Below, in pieces: positions 21,290-33,744 of a stretch of 64,000 nt of DNA. Position numbers and translations under genes: made by a program. How positions within the stretch are numbered: the stretch's first letter is position 1; each line of letters opens with the position of its first letter. The notes beneath the pieces were generated by a model, which did no database searches, was not told where the DNA came from, and saw nothing but the letters and a program-made list of their open reading frames with translations. This DNA comes from Pararge aegeria (taxonomy: Eukaryota > Arthropoda > Insecta > Lepidoptera > Nymphalidae), in assembly GCF_905163445.1 (NCBI RefSeq), contig NC_053187.1:15051001-15115000 (forward strand), read 5' to 3'.

Positions 21290-21525
21290 TTTTTTTTTTT
21301 TATAGACAAGCGCTTGGCTGCAATCTCACCTGGTGTTAAGTGATTATTCAGTCTAAGATGGTAGCGGGCTAACCTGTTAGGGAGTGTGGTAGTCATAACC
21401 CAAATCGGTTTTTACGCGACATCGCACCGAAACACTAAATCGCTTAGCGTCACGTCTTTGTCGGCAGGGTAACTAGCCACGGCCAAAGCCTCCCACCAGA
21501 CAAATTACTGAAATCAATGATAATG
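21290..21525 (-). mobile_element. S2 SINE, headless
   Basis: After a T-run (antisense poly-A tail) come tggctgcaatctcacctggt, gtagcgggctaacctgttag, tttacgcgacatcgcaccga and cacggccaaagcctcccacc. The tRNA-like head is absent beyond the cagac-aaattactga junction. The body is well conserved. Confidence 0.85.
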
Positions 21526-21715
21526 CCGATCTATTAATTTAAATTATTAGACTTCAGCTTTTCGAAATACCTAGTGAAAGTTTTATTACTGCCTTAGACA
21601 AAAGTAATAGACGCTTCAAAACTATTGGCGGTTTGATAAGTCCAAATTGACAACTGCTTTTAAATATTATTGCATGTTGCTGTTTAAATGGAAAAGAATG
21701 AAACTGAGAACTCCT

Positions 21716-21862
21716 TATATATATATATATATACACACACATCGCCACCCACTCCCAAAGTAAGCGCAGCTTGTGTTATGGGTACTGAGATGACTGATGA
21801 ATATTTTTATGAATTATATACATACATACTTATAATATACATATAAACACCCAGCACTTGTA
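21716..21862 (-). mobile_element. TA run and S1 SINE 3' half
   Basis: A TA/CA microsatellite (21716-21740) leads into cacatcgccacccactccca, gcgcagcttgtgttatgggt, gatgaatatttttatgaatt and ataaacacccagcac, where S1 stops. The head is missing, so it is cut at its 5' side. Confidence 0.82.
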
Positions 21863-23446
21863 ATGGAATAAAAAATATATAGCTTTATCCGCCGTATATC
21901 CGCGGATAATCGCGGATATTCGGATATCGCGGATAAATCTAGTATCTTCAAAAAATCCTGCAATTTCTGAAGTCAATTAAATCTGAATGTTGGTATATTG
22001 AGGCCAATAAATTTACTAATAGGTTTACTTCAAAGACCACAAAGAGTTTCTGTTACTTCACCTGTTTATAATGCAAAGGCTGACCAAATAATGGCAGGTC
22101 TAGCGTCTAGCGTTATCGTACTATTGGAGTACATTAACGCGCTAATAGATTTAATGCTTTAATGATTTTCGTCTGAAGAAACAATCTCTTTTTAATAGCT
22201 AATGTGAACGAAATTAAAAGACAGGTGTGAATTGAGTTCAATGAACTCGAGACGTTTATTTTCAAACGTTATCATTGACTTCCGCGCGTGGCGATGTTAT
22301 TTCAAAAGAAGAAGAAGATGTTATTTTTGATCTAACCATAAATTTAGATAAGATTTCACTGAATCAAATAATTATATGAAAATGATGAACCGATGGTTAC
22401 TTTAAAAATTTATTCGGGAATTTCTTGGGCCCTAGCCTTTTCATGCTTTCTCCAACATGGAGATCTGGATTGTTTTACTAACAGCATATCCGAAGAAAAT
22501 TATTGCTATAAATGGTGATATGGCATGTTTCTAATATGCCGTGATATGACATCTTTTCGTATGTATTTTAATTTCACAACTCTGACTTAAAAAATCGCGA
22601 TGGTTCGATAGGTCACTTTTTTAGCTATTAAATTTAATCACTGTACTAGATTGCGCTTCACGCGAGAATTACCAAAGTTTAGAAAGCAAGATCTATCTTT
22701 ACCTTGTTTTTTACTTTTATTTGCTCATAGTATTCATTGACGAACCGACCGAAGGGTTTACATGAAGCTATGTGAAAGACTATGGCTTATAAACAGAGCA
22801 ACGCTTCGCAGGGCATGCTAGAAACACATGTAACATGCCACCTTATTTCCATCAACCATTGGCTACACCGCCTTTTAGACCAAGCACAGCATCGCAAAAA
22901 TGCTGCTTTGTAGCAAAATAAGCATGGCTGTACTACTCCTAGGACGAGCTCCTTCACAAACAGCTCTACGACTATTCCAATGGTTTTGTTTATTGTAACA
23001 CTGTGGCAAGTTATTCTATGAAACTGTCTCATGAATAACTGATAGAGGGCAGATGGCAATCGCTCTGTATAAAAAACTGGTAGCGTGTCAAATACTGGTA
23101 AGAATAATAAGCAGACCCTTTTGACATACCCGGAAGATTCGAGGCCGACGTCTTTGTCAAATATGAAATAGGTTTTTTTTTGTTATTTCGTTATTGATAA
23201 CATTTTCCAAGGACACTTCTGTTTGATGCAAATTTAAGGAAAAGTAGGTGACCTCTTGAATACAACTTTACTTCTGTTTCTATGTGGACAAAAAATGCTT
23301 TTATATTAGTTGGTGACGATACCTTTTTTAAGCCCTGGACCAAGAGGTATCAAAAGAGATCGCTCGGGGACGCAGACCCGATACGAAAAAGACCTATCTC
23401 TCAGTTGGACAGTTTTTGATAAGTATCTTATACTAGTCTACATGAA
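21863..23446. other. Unassigned sequence with one possible decayed element
   Basis: Around 22785-23060 the base composition is more balanced, and the minus strand has a 90-codon frame rich in Cys and Trp (for example AAFLRCCAWSKRRCSQW). I suspect a decayed interspersed element but cannot name it. At 21885-21940 there is a run of gcggata variants (gcggataatcgcggatattc), a local microsatellite-like tract. Confidence 0.4.
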
Positions 23447-23735
23447 ACAGTGATAGCCAAGTGGTTACATTTGCGAGGGGCTTCGGTTTCATTTGCGGGG
23501 CGCCGAGTTTAAGCAATTAAAATATCACTTGCTTCAACGATGAAGGAAAACATCGTGAAGAAACCTGCATTCCTGAGAATTCTTAATAATGTTCTCAAAG
23601 GCGTGCCGAGTCCACCAATCAACACTGGGCCAGCGTGGGGGGCTACGGCATAAACAATTTTACGTGTAGGGAGTAGTGGGTGGAGCCCATGCCCTGTAGT
23701 GGGTCGGTAATGATGATGGTGATGATGATGAACGC
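23447..23735 (+). mobile_element. S3 SINE with GAT tail
   Basis: A degraded head (agtgatagccaagtggttac), then atcacttgcttcaacgatga, aggaaaacatcgtgaagaaa, ggcgtgccgagtccaccaat, ccagcgtggggggctacggc and a gatgatggtgatgatgatga tail. The B box has been lost by a deletion. Confidence 0.87.
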
Positions 23736-24488
23736 TATTCACTAGTCTACCTACGTACGATGCCTTATATAAAATGCAATAAACTATTGTATTTTAAATA
23801 AGGCATACATATTTTAAGGTACATTCATAGATAAAAATCTGTGTAAAACTGAAACTAGACACTTTTTCTGCATAGCTGCTGAATTAATAACCGCTGCCCC
23901 ATCAACAATAAACAGACAATTCTGACATTTATTACTGATTCTTTTAAAATGTTTTATCGTCTATAAATTCTTCCGTCCGATTTCAATAAATTCAAATTTA
24001 TCTTGAGAATTTATTTATTGCGGATCTAGTGCCAAAACAGCGTACACCTATAAATCACTTTAGATTACAGAAAAAGACAAGTGCGTTAAGGCGCCGGCAA
24101 ATGTTAAAGTAGCGTTCTACTGATCTAGTACACTAATGTACTACATTCCCAGATTCTTAGATCGGTCACTATTTTGGAATTATTATAAATACGAACATGT
24201 TTGATGTTTTAAAGCCTCGTTGGTCTACTAATATAAGTTTGTACGACTAAGAATCCAGTACATTTATTTCCGGTTTGGACCTTAAATTCTATTCAGGTTT
24301 CCTTGCAAGAAATCGATTGCTTGGAGCTAACGCCTCGAAGAGCAGGTTAAGCCATCAGTCTAAGTTAAGTAATTAAGTTTTGTCAGCTTATTTTATTATC
24401 ATTATCAAACTAACCGATTGGCTTCGACTAATGGCTATAACGCTTCCTTCCTCCGCTATATGCTCGGAGTACCTGAGTTATTAAATAA
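23736..24488. other. Unassigned AT-rich sequence
   Basis: Nothing recognised. Confidence 0.4.
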
Positions 24489-24678
24489 TAAATAAGAAGA
24501 TCCATAGAAGAACTAGAATTATCAAAATAACTCAACTATTTGTGAAGCAGGGCACCTAGCTAGGAAAACTGATGGACGTTTGGGTACCAAAATGCAGGAA
24601 TCCGCGACCCAGCATCATCAAACGCAGCGATGGTTGATCCCCAACGAGGTTGACAGACGACATCTAAGGAGTCGCTTT
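24489..24678 (+). mobile_element. L-WAGH LINE C-terminal remnant
   Basis: It encodes NKKIHRRTR and LSKITQLFVKQGT, then frameshifted equivalents of GRWVPKCRN, PSIIKRS and RLTDDI, matching the order RRT, WAGH, GRWG, KVLEW and TRWTDDI of the family. It is decayed, with the W-Q-W-A part substituted. It ends at aaggagtcgc. Confidence 0.7.
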
Positions 24679-25639
24679 TTTAATTCCTGTATTTTGGTTG
24701 GGGAAAAAACATTTATTAATATAGTTTATTTACATTTAACTAGAGTATGTACGTACTATTTTGTTAGATAACTTTTGATAGAAATTTTGGGGCTTCTGAT
24801 CTTTTGATTGAAATGCGCATATTTTGCCAATTTTTGTGCACATTTCAAGACTGTTTACATGCATATTTGTATGCATAAAACAAGCTTTTAGTGTTGCATA
24901 TCATCCGGTTTCTTATGATAGCAATGCACGAACAAGAAAAATCGATACTTAAATACGTGAATTATAATCTCGATAATTAAAAGCTTCTGTATAGAAGCGG
25001 CTCCTATATTTACCGACAAATACGCCAAAGGAGATTGCGTGCCTGAAAACACTAAAGAAATAGTGAATAACGTTTTCGACGAAAATAGTTTTTATATGTA
25101 CGGTAAAAACTAAAACTAACAGATGAATACGCGTAGCGTAGTTTGTTTATCTGCAGACTAGGAAGAATTATTGAAAAACATTTTATTATTAGCCGTAAAT
25201 TGAAATTAAGGAATCGGTGGTTTAAGATCGCGACCGGATTCGATTAAGTACGTTGCAAACTAAAAAGCTACCTAAAAACTACGTGGCCGCTACGTGCACA
25301 GAAACATACAATTTTTTTAAATTTTAAATTGCCTAAATTAATTTAAACTTAACCAATATAATCGGTAATCACATTATTTAAAAAAAAAACTAAAAAATCC
25401 TTACCGAAAATTTGCGTTAAAAAAAAGTAGCCATTGTTTTTTTTATATTAGAACTTCATACACACACATTTTCTTCCTATTCTATCCTATCCTTTCTAAA
25501 AAAAAAACTATAGGGTACCCACCCTCAATGGACATTATCCAAAGTTTCAAATGTACACAGTAATTTGGGCTCTAGATTGTCTGTCAGTCAGTTAGGACAA
25601 GACAAGTCTTTATGCTGTAGATAGATAAGGTGAACATAA
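24679..25639. other. Unassigned AT-rich sequence
   Basis: A- and T-runs are frequent (25370-25510). Nothing recognised. Confidence 0.4.
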
Positions 25640-26260
25640 ATGAATAAATTCACTTTTAATGTACATCAGAGAGAAAACTGAAAATAATGCAAATATAACG
25701 TTCGTCTGGTCTTTGGCCGTGGCTAGTTACCATCCTGCCGAAAAAGACGTGCCACCAAGCGATTTACCGTTCTGGTACGATGTCGTTTAGAACCATAGGA
25801 TATCGTTTTAACGTATACTTAGGTAAAATAAAATTGTAACTGTATTTTAAATAAGGCAAAACGGGAGTAGGTCCTCGGGACGGGTATTTGTGATTGGTGT
25901 TTGAGTGATTAAAGTTTTCAAATAGTTGGTCATTAAAGCTCCAAGAGCAACCACAGATATATTCGCCCACACCTAAGTCCTTTGTTAAAATATGTTGAAA
26001 TATTATCTGTACTTAATATTATAATAATAATAAGTTTGTATTGAAAAATCTTTACGGTATCTGATTTATTGAGGTAGTCTACAGTCTACAATGTAGACTA
26101 TGTAGCAATACGCTGCGTCCTAAAGTCGAAGCCACAGGGCACATCTAGTATATTATATAATTGTCATACCGCTAATTTGTAAGTCCGTTACTATCTTAGA
26201 CGGCATCATAACTTGCCAGTAGTGATTGCCACCAAGGGCTAATAAAATTAGAAAAAAAAT
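25640..26260. mobile_element. Cluster of retroposon scraps
   Basis: 25640-25672 is an antisense L-ATTC tail (gaataaattcacttttaatg). 25698-25795 is a sense S2 middle (ctttggccgtggctagttac, tggtacgatgtcg). 26163-26250 is a sense S2 end (atcttagacggcatcataac, caagggctaat). The S2 pieces could be one copy split by about 370 bp of unrelated sequence, since their order and orientation agree. Confidence 0.6.
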
Positions 26261-26464
26261 CTCAAATAAAAGATTTATTGTTATATATATTAATTTTTTA
26301 TGATTAAGAAAGAAGGAACAATTTGGCGGGAATTAAACACCACTTAAGCAGTCTAACATGGCACTTGGCACGGAGCCAATTGTCATGTTAATACCCTTCC
26401 GCTGTAGCCCTCATTCCTACTAGTAGATATAACAGTTTACGTTCCAAGTAGTTCAGCTGTATTA

Positions 26465-26595
26465 AATAAATGAAAAACACACTTTATTTTACACCAATTA
26501 AATTTGCCTAGTGGGAGGCTTCACAGAAGTGCCGCTATGCGATTTAGCATCCCAGTACTATGTCGCAGAACCGGGGTATAACTGCCATGCCACCA
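26465..26595. mobile_element. L-ATTC tail scrap joined to S2 middle
   Basis: 26465-26500 (aaaaacacactttattttac, accaatt) is the antisense L-ATTC terminus. 26510-26593 (gtgggaggcttcacagaagt, gccgctatgcgatttagcat) is a decayed sense S2 middle. A 95-codon frame starting at 26511 arises from this repeat and downstream DNA and is not a gene. Confidence 0.55.
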
Positions 26596-27038
26596 AGAGC
26601 AGTGCAGTGATTGAGTCGAGCATAGGTAAACACACACACAACAACAGTATGGATTATAGAAAGGAGTATAAACACTATATTTTTGTTTCCATTGCCAGAA
26701 ATGACTCTTCCCATGAATGGGCTCGCCAAGGGCGTTCGCCCGCAAATTACCGAGACCTGGTTCACACGCTATTGTATAAATGCAATGTCACAGTTTAATC
26801 GCATTGTTTTGTTTTATAGCTTAACTCACGCGTTCTACTTTGCCTGCCTGGATAAAGTAGCCTTTTTTTAGTATCCGTAATCGTGGGGACCTTTGTAGAT
26901 TAGTACTTTCTACCAGCGATTGCGTTGACTTCAGAATTGTGTCTAGAAAGAATTAAAAATATGTTTGTAATAAAACTGCAATGGTGCAACTGTGCTTTAT
27001 ATTAATTTGGCTATTCCAGCAGAAATTTTTAAATTTGA
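26596..27038. other. Unassigned sequence
   Basis: More GC-balanced than its surroundings at 26690-26770, with overlapping short frames on both strands but no recognisable product. Confidence 0.35.
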
Positions 27039-27300
27039 CAGCCGATTGGCGCATTTGGCAGAACCCCTGCTCTCTGAGGTCAAGGCCGTGGGTTCGATTC
27101 CCAAAACTGGAAAATGTTTGAGTGATGACCATGAATGTTTTTCAGTATCAGGGTATTTATACGTATATTATAAGTATTTATATTTATTTTATTATTCATA
27201 AAAATATACATGATATTCATCTTAGTAACTAAAACACAAGCTACGCTTACTTTGGGGCTAGATGGCGATGTGTGTACTGTAGTAGAATATATATAAATAA
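27039..27300 (+). mobile_element. S1 SINE, full length
   Basis: Head gccgattggcgcatttggca (A box altered at its 3' side), B box ggttcgattcc intact, then the full body to gatggcgatgtgtgtactgt and a TA-rich end. A short tandem ttatattt expansion lies in its middle near 27175-27195. Confidence 0.9.
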
Positions 27301-28270
27301 AGAAAATTTACGGGATAAATTGAAGCTGACAATAAGGTGGGAATTCTTTAAAAAATAAACACGATGTCCTTTTAAACTTGATAGCACTAATATAATAAGT
27401 AATGAAGAATTCCTGAGAGAAAACGAAACAATAGAAATGAGTAACAAAGCTGACAGATGCAGTATTTCTTCCTGATTTTAAATAAGTATAAGTAAGTCTC
27501 CATTTTGCCAAAATCTAGTCGTGCTCTTCTTTTTTAGGACGGCAGTATAGCACTTTTAATTATTAAAAGTGTAAAACATTTTACTTTAACACTGAAATTT
27601 TATTCATTACCCTTAAACTGTCAACAGCTTTGAATAGAATAAGATTCCTTACGTCGTTTCAAGACAGATAAACTACCACTAAAACCTTTTTGAGTATGAG
27701 AGTCGTTTAATTGATTCAGCATTAAGATGTCTCTTAGTGATAATATTTTCTGTATACTTTACAAAAAGCCAGGGCGAAAAACAAAAAAACCAGTAGATAC
27801 CTTTTAAATCACCTATCTTTCCTCTCTCTGGATTGTTTTTTTCTGATAAGTTATAGGCTAGACACTACATATATTTTCGCATAGTTTATATAGGTAAAGA
27901 GTTTACATGTATAATATCATAAACACAGAGTTAGATAAGAGTCGTTTAACTCATAATACAAATACGTAGCGATTTAGAGTAACGAATGTCAAGTGAAAGC
28001 TCGTTTTACGGTTTTACTTACTCGATAGTTTACTATGCGTGCGAAGGACTGATTAAAATTTTAAGCTTACTTTAAATTTAAGAACGGAGACTAAGAAGCA
28101 TTGAATGAGCACCAATATAATGGGGTTCTTTAAGATTAGTCGGAGTATGCAGATGATAGAAAATAATGGTTTAAAAAAGACTTAGAAACATAAAAGTTGC
28201 GGCGATGTTTAAAAGTAAGCCACTGTATAAACGTGGTCAACCAATACAACAATTATATCAGGTGCGATTT
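27301..28270. other. Unassigned AT-rich sequence
   Basis: Nothing recognised. Short frames lack motifs. Confidence 0.4.
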
Positions 28271-28584
28271 AGGTCATCGTCATCATTACCGACCCCTGCA
28301 CACTGCTGGGTCATCTCTCAGAATGGGGAGGGCTTAGGCCGTAGGCTACCACTGGCCAACTGAAGATTGACAGACTTCACACTCCCCTGAAAACTGCTCA
28401 GGCATTCAATTTCCCTTACGATGTTTTTGTTTTACCGGGTAGCACAATTTAACTTGCGTTTGGAATTCCAAACTGTCCCAATTCCAAAAGTGACAGTACT
28501 GTTACTTAGAGTCAGAGGTGCGTGCCGGGGACCGGTGGTCGGTCACCACGAACGGCCGAAGTCCTAAACACTAGGCTACTACTG
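28271..28584 (-). mobile_element. S3 SINE, old full-length copy
   Basis: On the minus strand a cagtagtagcctagtgttta head is followed by extra sequence near the B box (tggtgaccgaccaccggtcc, a small inverted repeat) before ggcacgcacctctgactct. It then has the usual body and a tail of gatgacgatgacc. Divergence is high, so this is an early insertion. Confidence 0.75.
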
Positions 28585-28984
28585 ATTTTCGTAAATAAAC
28601 CATAAAAGAGCACCTACGTATAACGTACGTTTAACTTCTATTGTAATGACGACACTGATGTGTACCACCCTATTATTTTTTATTACGTATTGTTACTAGA
28701 ATATACAGCCTAGTTTTACTGCCGCGCTAAAAAGGATCTAGCTTTCTCCAGACTTTTCTAATATAAAAAAACCATTGATGTTGTTTTTATTATTTACGTG
28801 GAGACGTGCGATTTTGCTTCTGTTTTAAATGTAACAGTAAAAAATCTGGGTAGCTACATGCACACATCGGTTTCCACTAGTGGGTGCAAGAGGAATTCGT
28901 GTTTACCCGTACGTCCACTGCGTTAGGGTAGAAATTAAGATTTAAAATTAAGGATATGTCTTTTATGAATAAAAAAAATAAGTT
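28585..28984. other. Unassigned AT-rich sequence
   Basis: Nothing recognised. Confidence 0.4.
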
Positions 28985-29170
28985 CGGGCATTCACACATT
29001 GGGACAATGATGCCAGCATTTTAGGTACTGTGCCTCGAAGTGGTAACTGTGGTTTCGAAGATGTTTAGATTTTATTTAGTTTTACTTTGGTACATAGGTA
29101 CATATACAGTAAAATTAATGAAATTTTATTATATTCAGCCGATTATTTTGATTTTATTTATTTTGATGTT
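28985..29170 (+). mobile_element. LINE 3' end of the 'ccagcattttgggtacc' family
   Basis: It contains gacaatgatgccagcatttt, aggtactgtgcctcgaagtg and then an AT-rich 3' untranslated-like stretch. The same block occurs at 61735-61890. 5'-truncated; no coding frame left. Confidence 0.6.
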
Positions 29171-29445
29171 TTATTAATTATTACATAAATGAATTTGTTT
29201 AAATTAAGATTTGCATGTCATATATTATGACTAAACATGTATACCTACAATGTTTTATGCAAATAAAAGGATTTGATAACCTAAAATAAGGTTATTTTAG
29301 TTTATGAATAAAATGTTACTTTATTACAATTTGTGAAGTTAAAAAAAAAGAAAAAAATAATATTATATATATCAATACATCGTATCGATAATGATATTTA
29401 CTAAAAAATAGTCACCAGGAGCAAATCTAACTAAACGAACTTTGG

Positions 29446-29770
29446 TCTATCATCGTCATCATCATCCTATTACCAGCTCCATACAAGGCACGGATCTCGT
29501 CTCAAAATGAGCTTTTAGTCCACTACGCTAATCAAGTGCGGTTTGATAGATTTCACACACCCTTTAGAATATTATGGGGAATTCAAGCATTCAGGCTTCC
29601 ACACGATGTTTTCCTTACCGCCAGAGATTTTTAATTGTGTTACGGTAATTTTATAAAGTGGGTAAATAATTAAACTAATGTTCATGACATTGAGTTGGTG
29701 GGTATTTAGATACAATTCAGTCCTACATGGATTCGAACGATGCCAAGATACCTCCCAGGTGGCCATACTT
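29446..29770 (-). mobile_element. S3 SINE, partial and decayed
   Basis: A catcgtcatcatcatcctat tail (antisense GAT repeat) leads into aaggcacggatctcgtctca, tttgatagatttcacacacc and cacgatgttttccttaccgc. Past about 29640 only weak similarity remains (tacatggattcgaacgatgc could be the B box at about 29735). The head is unclear. Confidence 0.7.
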
Positions 29771-32036
29771 CTAATTTGCCCTATATTTATTTTTAAAAAA
29801 GCGCTCGATAGTATCGCACATTTCATCAACACGGAAAACTTTCCGTAAGCTTAGCTTTCACGTTTATTTGCCTCCATCATTAAGCGAGTTCGGTTATGGC
29901 GGGGGGCAAGCACACGAGTGTTTGTTATCAGCACCGCACCGTGTAAACGTCAGACGCATGAGTGGCTATTGACCCTGATTCCGTTAAGAGCCCGTTTACC
30001 GGACGCGATTTTCGCCTCGCGAAAATGTGATACGACGCTTTTCCTACATCGTATATAAAATTACCAGATATTAGGTTAGGTTACACTCAAAGCCCTAGCT
30101 TACCTGCCATCGCAGATGTTTGTGAAAGCGTTCCTGTGACCTAGCTACTAGGCGACTGGTTGGAATACCGAGAGGTTTTAGTCGGTAAGAGTCCGCAAAA
30201 ACCACTTTTTTTTATAACTATTAAAAAAAGAAAGCTTCACTTTATTTTCTGTACATGATTCTTTATTGAACAAGATATTGTATTCGGTTTGAGCATCACA
30301 ATAAAGATTATAATGTAGTTAAAAGTAAGTAGGTTATAAAACACCCATAAAAGTTAAAGGTTACCTCAAAATATCTTTATTCACTATCTAATGGGCCTAC
30401 TATGTAGAGTTGAGGCTTACGTTATAGACTCGCATGTGAATTTTCACGGGAACTGATTAGCTTGATATCCAAGAGCCGTAAACTTTGTGTACTTGAAGAT
30501 CACTTTTCTTGTCGCTATCATTTTCTTAATGCTACCTAAAATCTTATTAGGATTTTTGTAAGCATTTTTGCGAACCCTTTTAAATATACAAGGCTCTTTG
30601 AAAGAAGATAATCAATCGATGAGTATTACAGTATACAAAGTGGTCATAGATAATTACGCGGTGAAAAACTTAACGTCAGCTGTGTTTACATTTAAGGTAC
30701 CTATTCAGGGTTGTCATGGATTACTATGGCAAAAGTAAAAAGTTTGAGGTCCTATTTTATAATAAATCAACTATTCACAAGCAAGTTTGCAAGATTCATG
30801 TGCGAATAACGTCATTGTGATTAGTAGAAGTAATTATAAATTCTACCATACAGATTCTCCTGCTGTTAGCGGAGTATAGCAAATTAAGCTTAATTTTCAT
30901 AATATATTATGGATTTCCGCAAAGTAACGCCTGCTTCCATCCAATATTTAGAAAATTATGAACAATAACCTTACCCTGCTTTAATCTACGACAACCAGAC
31001 AAATGTTTATCACCATCAATCATCCTAAATACGCTTACCACGCAAGTTTATCTCCTATACCCAAGCATTCACTCTTGTGAATGCTAATCATAGTCATTAT
31101 TGCGCAAAGACGAAAAATAATTAAAAAGCGTGTTACGATAGTCAGTAAAAATTGATTGGCAGAAGTCAACAAAAGAGTTTCAGCAATCAAACTCTATGCA
31201 CTATTTATAACTTAGTTTAATAAATCTTGTAAAATAATAACTTATTCTATTCTCTCTCTACACAACCATTTTCACCTAGTTTTCAAAATCTTTCCCCTCA
31301 AATCAGTTTTTTCTCTGTTGTCAACGTAAGAAATGTTGATTGGCTAGTAGGCAAAGCGCAGGAAACGCGAAAAATGTTCATTGCCTTATCATAGGTATTG
31401 CTTTTATTAAAGATTAAAATAACTGAATAGCGAGCCACAGAATATAAATGATAGAAAATTATGACAGGAGTAAATGGTTAACTCCGTCATTCATAAACCG
31501 ATTTTTATTATCAAATTTTACATTGATCCCATGAAATTTGGTTTAGTAGTTTGGTTTTTAAAATAAAAGGAAGTGAATAAAAAGTCATCCGTATATTTTA
31601 ATGTATACAAAGATGTGTTCTAATATTAATTACATAAGTTACGAAGAAGTCAGTGTTATAGATTTTATACATTGATAGGCTATTTAAACGCGTATATTTA
31701 AGACAACCTTGCATAGCGCATATATTTGTAATAACTTTAATTTAATACGATGAAATGACGTCGATTAATTTATTATATTCGCTGTGTAGATCCGAATGTC
31801 AGGCCTATTAATACGAGATCAGAAATAACCTCGCATGCTTCACTGCAACCGATGACAATGTGTGAAAATATCCAGTGAAATGAGTTCAATGTACTACTGA
31901 GTGCTGTAATATAACGCTCTTTAAAGGCCCACTTTGTGGCGTCTTTGTGGAAGCAAACACAAAAATGATGAAGTATAGTTTCTATGAAAAAATGAGTCCG
32001 GTCCTTGTATACCTACTAATTAAAACATAATTAAGC
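29771..32036. other. Longest block with no recognised repeat; GC-richer patch at 29870-30050
   Basis: About 2.2 kb show no SINE, LINE or frame over 90 codons. At 29870-30050 the sequence is clearly richer in C and G (gttatggcggggggcaagca, cagcaccgcaccgtgtaaac, tttaccggacgcgattttcg) and contains a small stem ttttcgc-ctc-gcgaaaa. It could be a regulatory element or promoter-proximal piece of a neighbouring gene, but nothing proves this. Confidence 0.35.
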
Positions 32037-32130
32037 GCCACAAAACCGTGGAATTTGGAAAAACCTTTTCCCTACAAAAGGCCTATGTCCAGAAGTCATC
32101 TATCGGTTGATATGATGATGATGATAAAAA
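32037..32130 (+). mobile_element. L-WAGH LINE extreme 3' end with GAT tail
   Basis: It encodes QNRGIW then a frameshifted KGLCPEVIYRLI and ends in tgatatgatgatgatgataa. The same end with the same tail follows the longer copy at 34138-34340, so these are the true 3' terminus and tail of the family. Confidence 0.75.
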
Positions 32131-32366
32131 CAAAATTAAGAAATATTTTAATGTTTATTACGTTAGAAAAATATAAGTAAGTTGGGTGCATTAAGGAAGA
32201 TCCTATAGGTAATGGGAGTGCAAGCAATATGTAGATAGGCGGTCACGGAAAAAATTAAGATGTAATGATAGATTTGATAAGAGTAATGAGCAGGTACTTG
32301 CATATTTGAATAAAGCAATAGCGATTCAAAAACTGCATTATTCTTTGATCATTCATATGTTTCATT
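32131..32366. other. Unassigned AT-rich sequence
   Basis: Nothing recognised. Confidence 0.35.
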
Positions 32367-32652
32367 ATATCAACCTATTTTCGGCCCACTACAGGGCACG
32401 GGTCCCCTCCCAAATGAGAAGGGATTAAGGGCTTAGTCCACCACGCTGGCCCAGTGTGGATTGGTGGACTCCACAAAACTTTGAGAACATTATGGAGAAC
32501 TCTCAGGCATGCAGGTTTCCTCATGTTGAAGCAGGTGATATTTTAATTACACCAAACGCACATAACTTTGAAAAGTTAGAGGTGCGTGCTGGGATTCAAA
32601 CTCGGCCCGTCAAAAGTGAAGTCGAGCTCCTACCCACTGGGCTATCACCGCT
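32367..32652 (-). mobile_element. S3 SINE, near full length
   Basis: Antisense S3 with head (ctcctacccactgggctatc), near-intact B box (gggattcaaactc) and body (gagaactctcaggcatgcag). About 15 bases are deleted around the cacgatgttttcc block. The 89-codon frame at 32456 is a by-product. Confidence 0.9.
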
Positions 32653-32802
32653 TATGCATATGTCTAATTTAGCTAATGTCTCGTTTATACTTTGTGTCTC
32701 AGACGATATGTGGGGACTGTTTTGATCAATGTATGTTCTTGAACAAATTCAAGTTTAAGAGAGTTGTTACGAAGGTTTTTTTGTTATTATGAAAATATAG
32801 TT

Positions 32803-33160
32803 TCAAATTCAAATTCAAATTCAAATTCATTTATTTCAAGTAGGCCTACTTTATAAGCACTTTTGAAACGTCAAGTATGCATGTTTGTGTGACTCTACCA
32901 CCGGTTCGGAAAGCAGATTCTACCGAGAAGAGCCGGCAAGAAACTCAGTAGTTGCTCTTTTCCAACATCAACATTTACAATCATTTTGCTATCTTGCGGG
33001 AGATGAGAGCGAGGCTGGCTGCTTCCATTCTACCTTGTCATTGAGGAATTCATCAAATGTATAGTAACCTCGCTGTACTAGATGCGTTTTTACACATTTT
33101 TTAAATGTAGCATTGGTAGGTCAAGAATTTCCTTAGGAATCATGTTGTAAAAGCGGGAAT
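32803..33160 (-). mobile_element. L-CR1 LINE 3' end, best copy
   Basis: A gaattt-type tail (repeated ttcaaattcaaattcaaatt, 32803-32830) is followed by ttatttcaagtaggcctact, gcacttttgaaacgtcaagt, gactctaccaccggttcgga, a long conserved body (agatgagagcgaggctggct) and gtcaagaatttccttaggaa. On the coding strand the 5' side encodes a YNMIPKEILDL-like polyprotein end. The tandem tail suggests CR1/L2-type priming. Close identity with 6144-6432. Confidence 0.88.
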
Positions 33161-33705
33161 CATGTTGCAGTTGTAGCAGTGCTTTCAGTTGGATGCGGAG
33201 GAGAACATTTTCGCTCACTAGACTAGACTAGGGGAAAACTGAGAATTTATTGAAAGAAAATACTATTTCCAATCAACGACTGGCCCGATCCGGTAATCGA
33301 ACCTAGGATATCGTGACCCATTCGATCAATGCATTTTTACAAAGAGGTCTGCATTCTAGGCAAATATTTTAAAGTATCTATTTTTATTTATGAAACAAGC
33401 GAAAGTTTCTATTTTTATCATCATTAAAAAGGAAACCGAGAAAGATGAATTGCCAAAAATCTGTTGTAGCCGGAAAGATAAATCGACATCTATCACTGAG
33501 ATTAAGTTTCTTATTTAAATGCGTAAAGAAAATAATACCAAATGTTTACACAGGCGCAGTTCCGGATATCAGCTAGTCAACAGATAAAGCCAACAGTCCT
33601 AGGGACTGCTAGTGATAGCAGTGAAAACTATAAAATATTAAGTGTATCAAAAAAAATAGGCAGCATAAATTTATACATACGATAATATACAATGGATGAG
33701 TGTAC
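33161..33705. other. Mostly unassigned, with one tRNA-like scrap
   Basis: 33290-33345 on the minus strand carries a B box (ggttcgattaccgg), probably the head of an S4-type repeat. Otherwise nothing recognised. Confidence 0.45.
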
Positions 33706-33742
33706 TGCATCGGTAGTCTAATGGTCAGCATTATCGGGTGAA
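33706..33742 (+). mobile_element. tRNA-like SINE head, cut after the A box
   Basis: gcatcggtagtctaatggtc contains an A-box-like TAGTCTAATGG. It breaks at 33743, where a LINE tail begins. A B-box-like ggttcgaaaatc is found beyond that LINE at 34042. This is a possible split SINE. Confidence 0.4.
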
Positions 33743-33744
33743 TA

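Noticed and set aside
22787..23059. Cys/Trp-rich secreted peptide gene
   Set aside because: No signal peptide or cysteine pattern; looks more like a decayed repeat, identity unknown.
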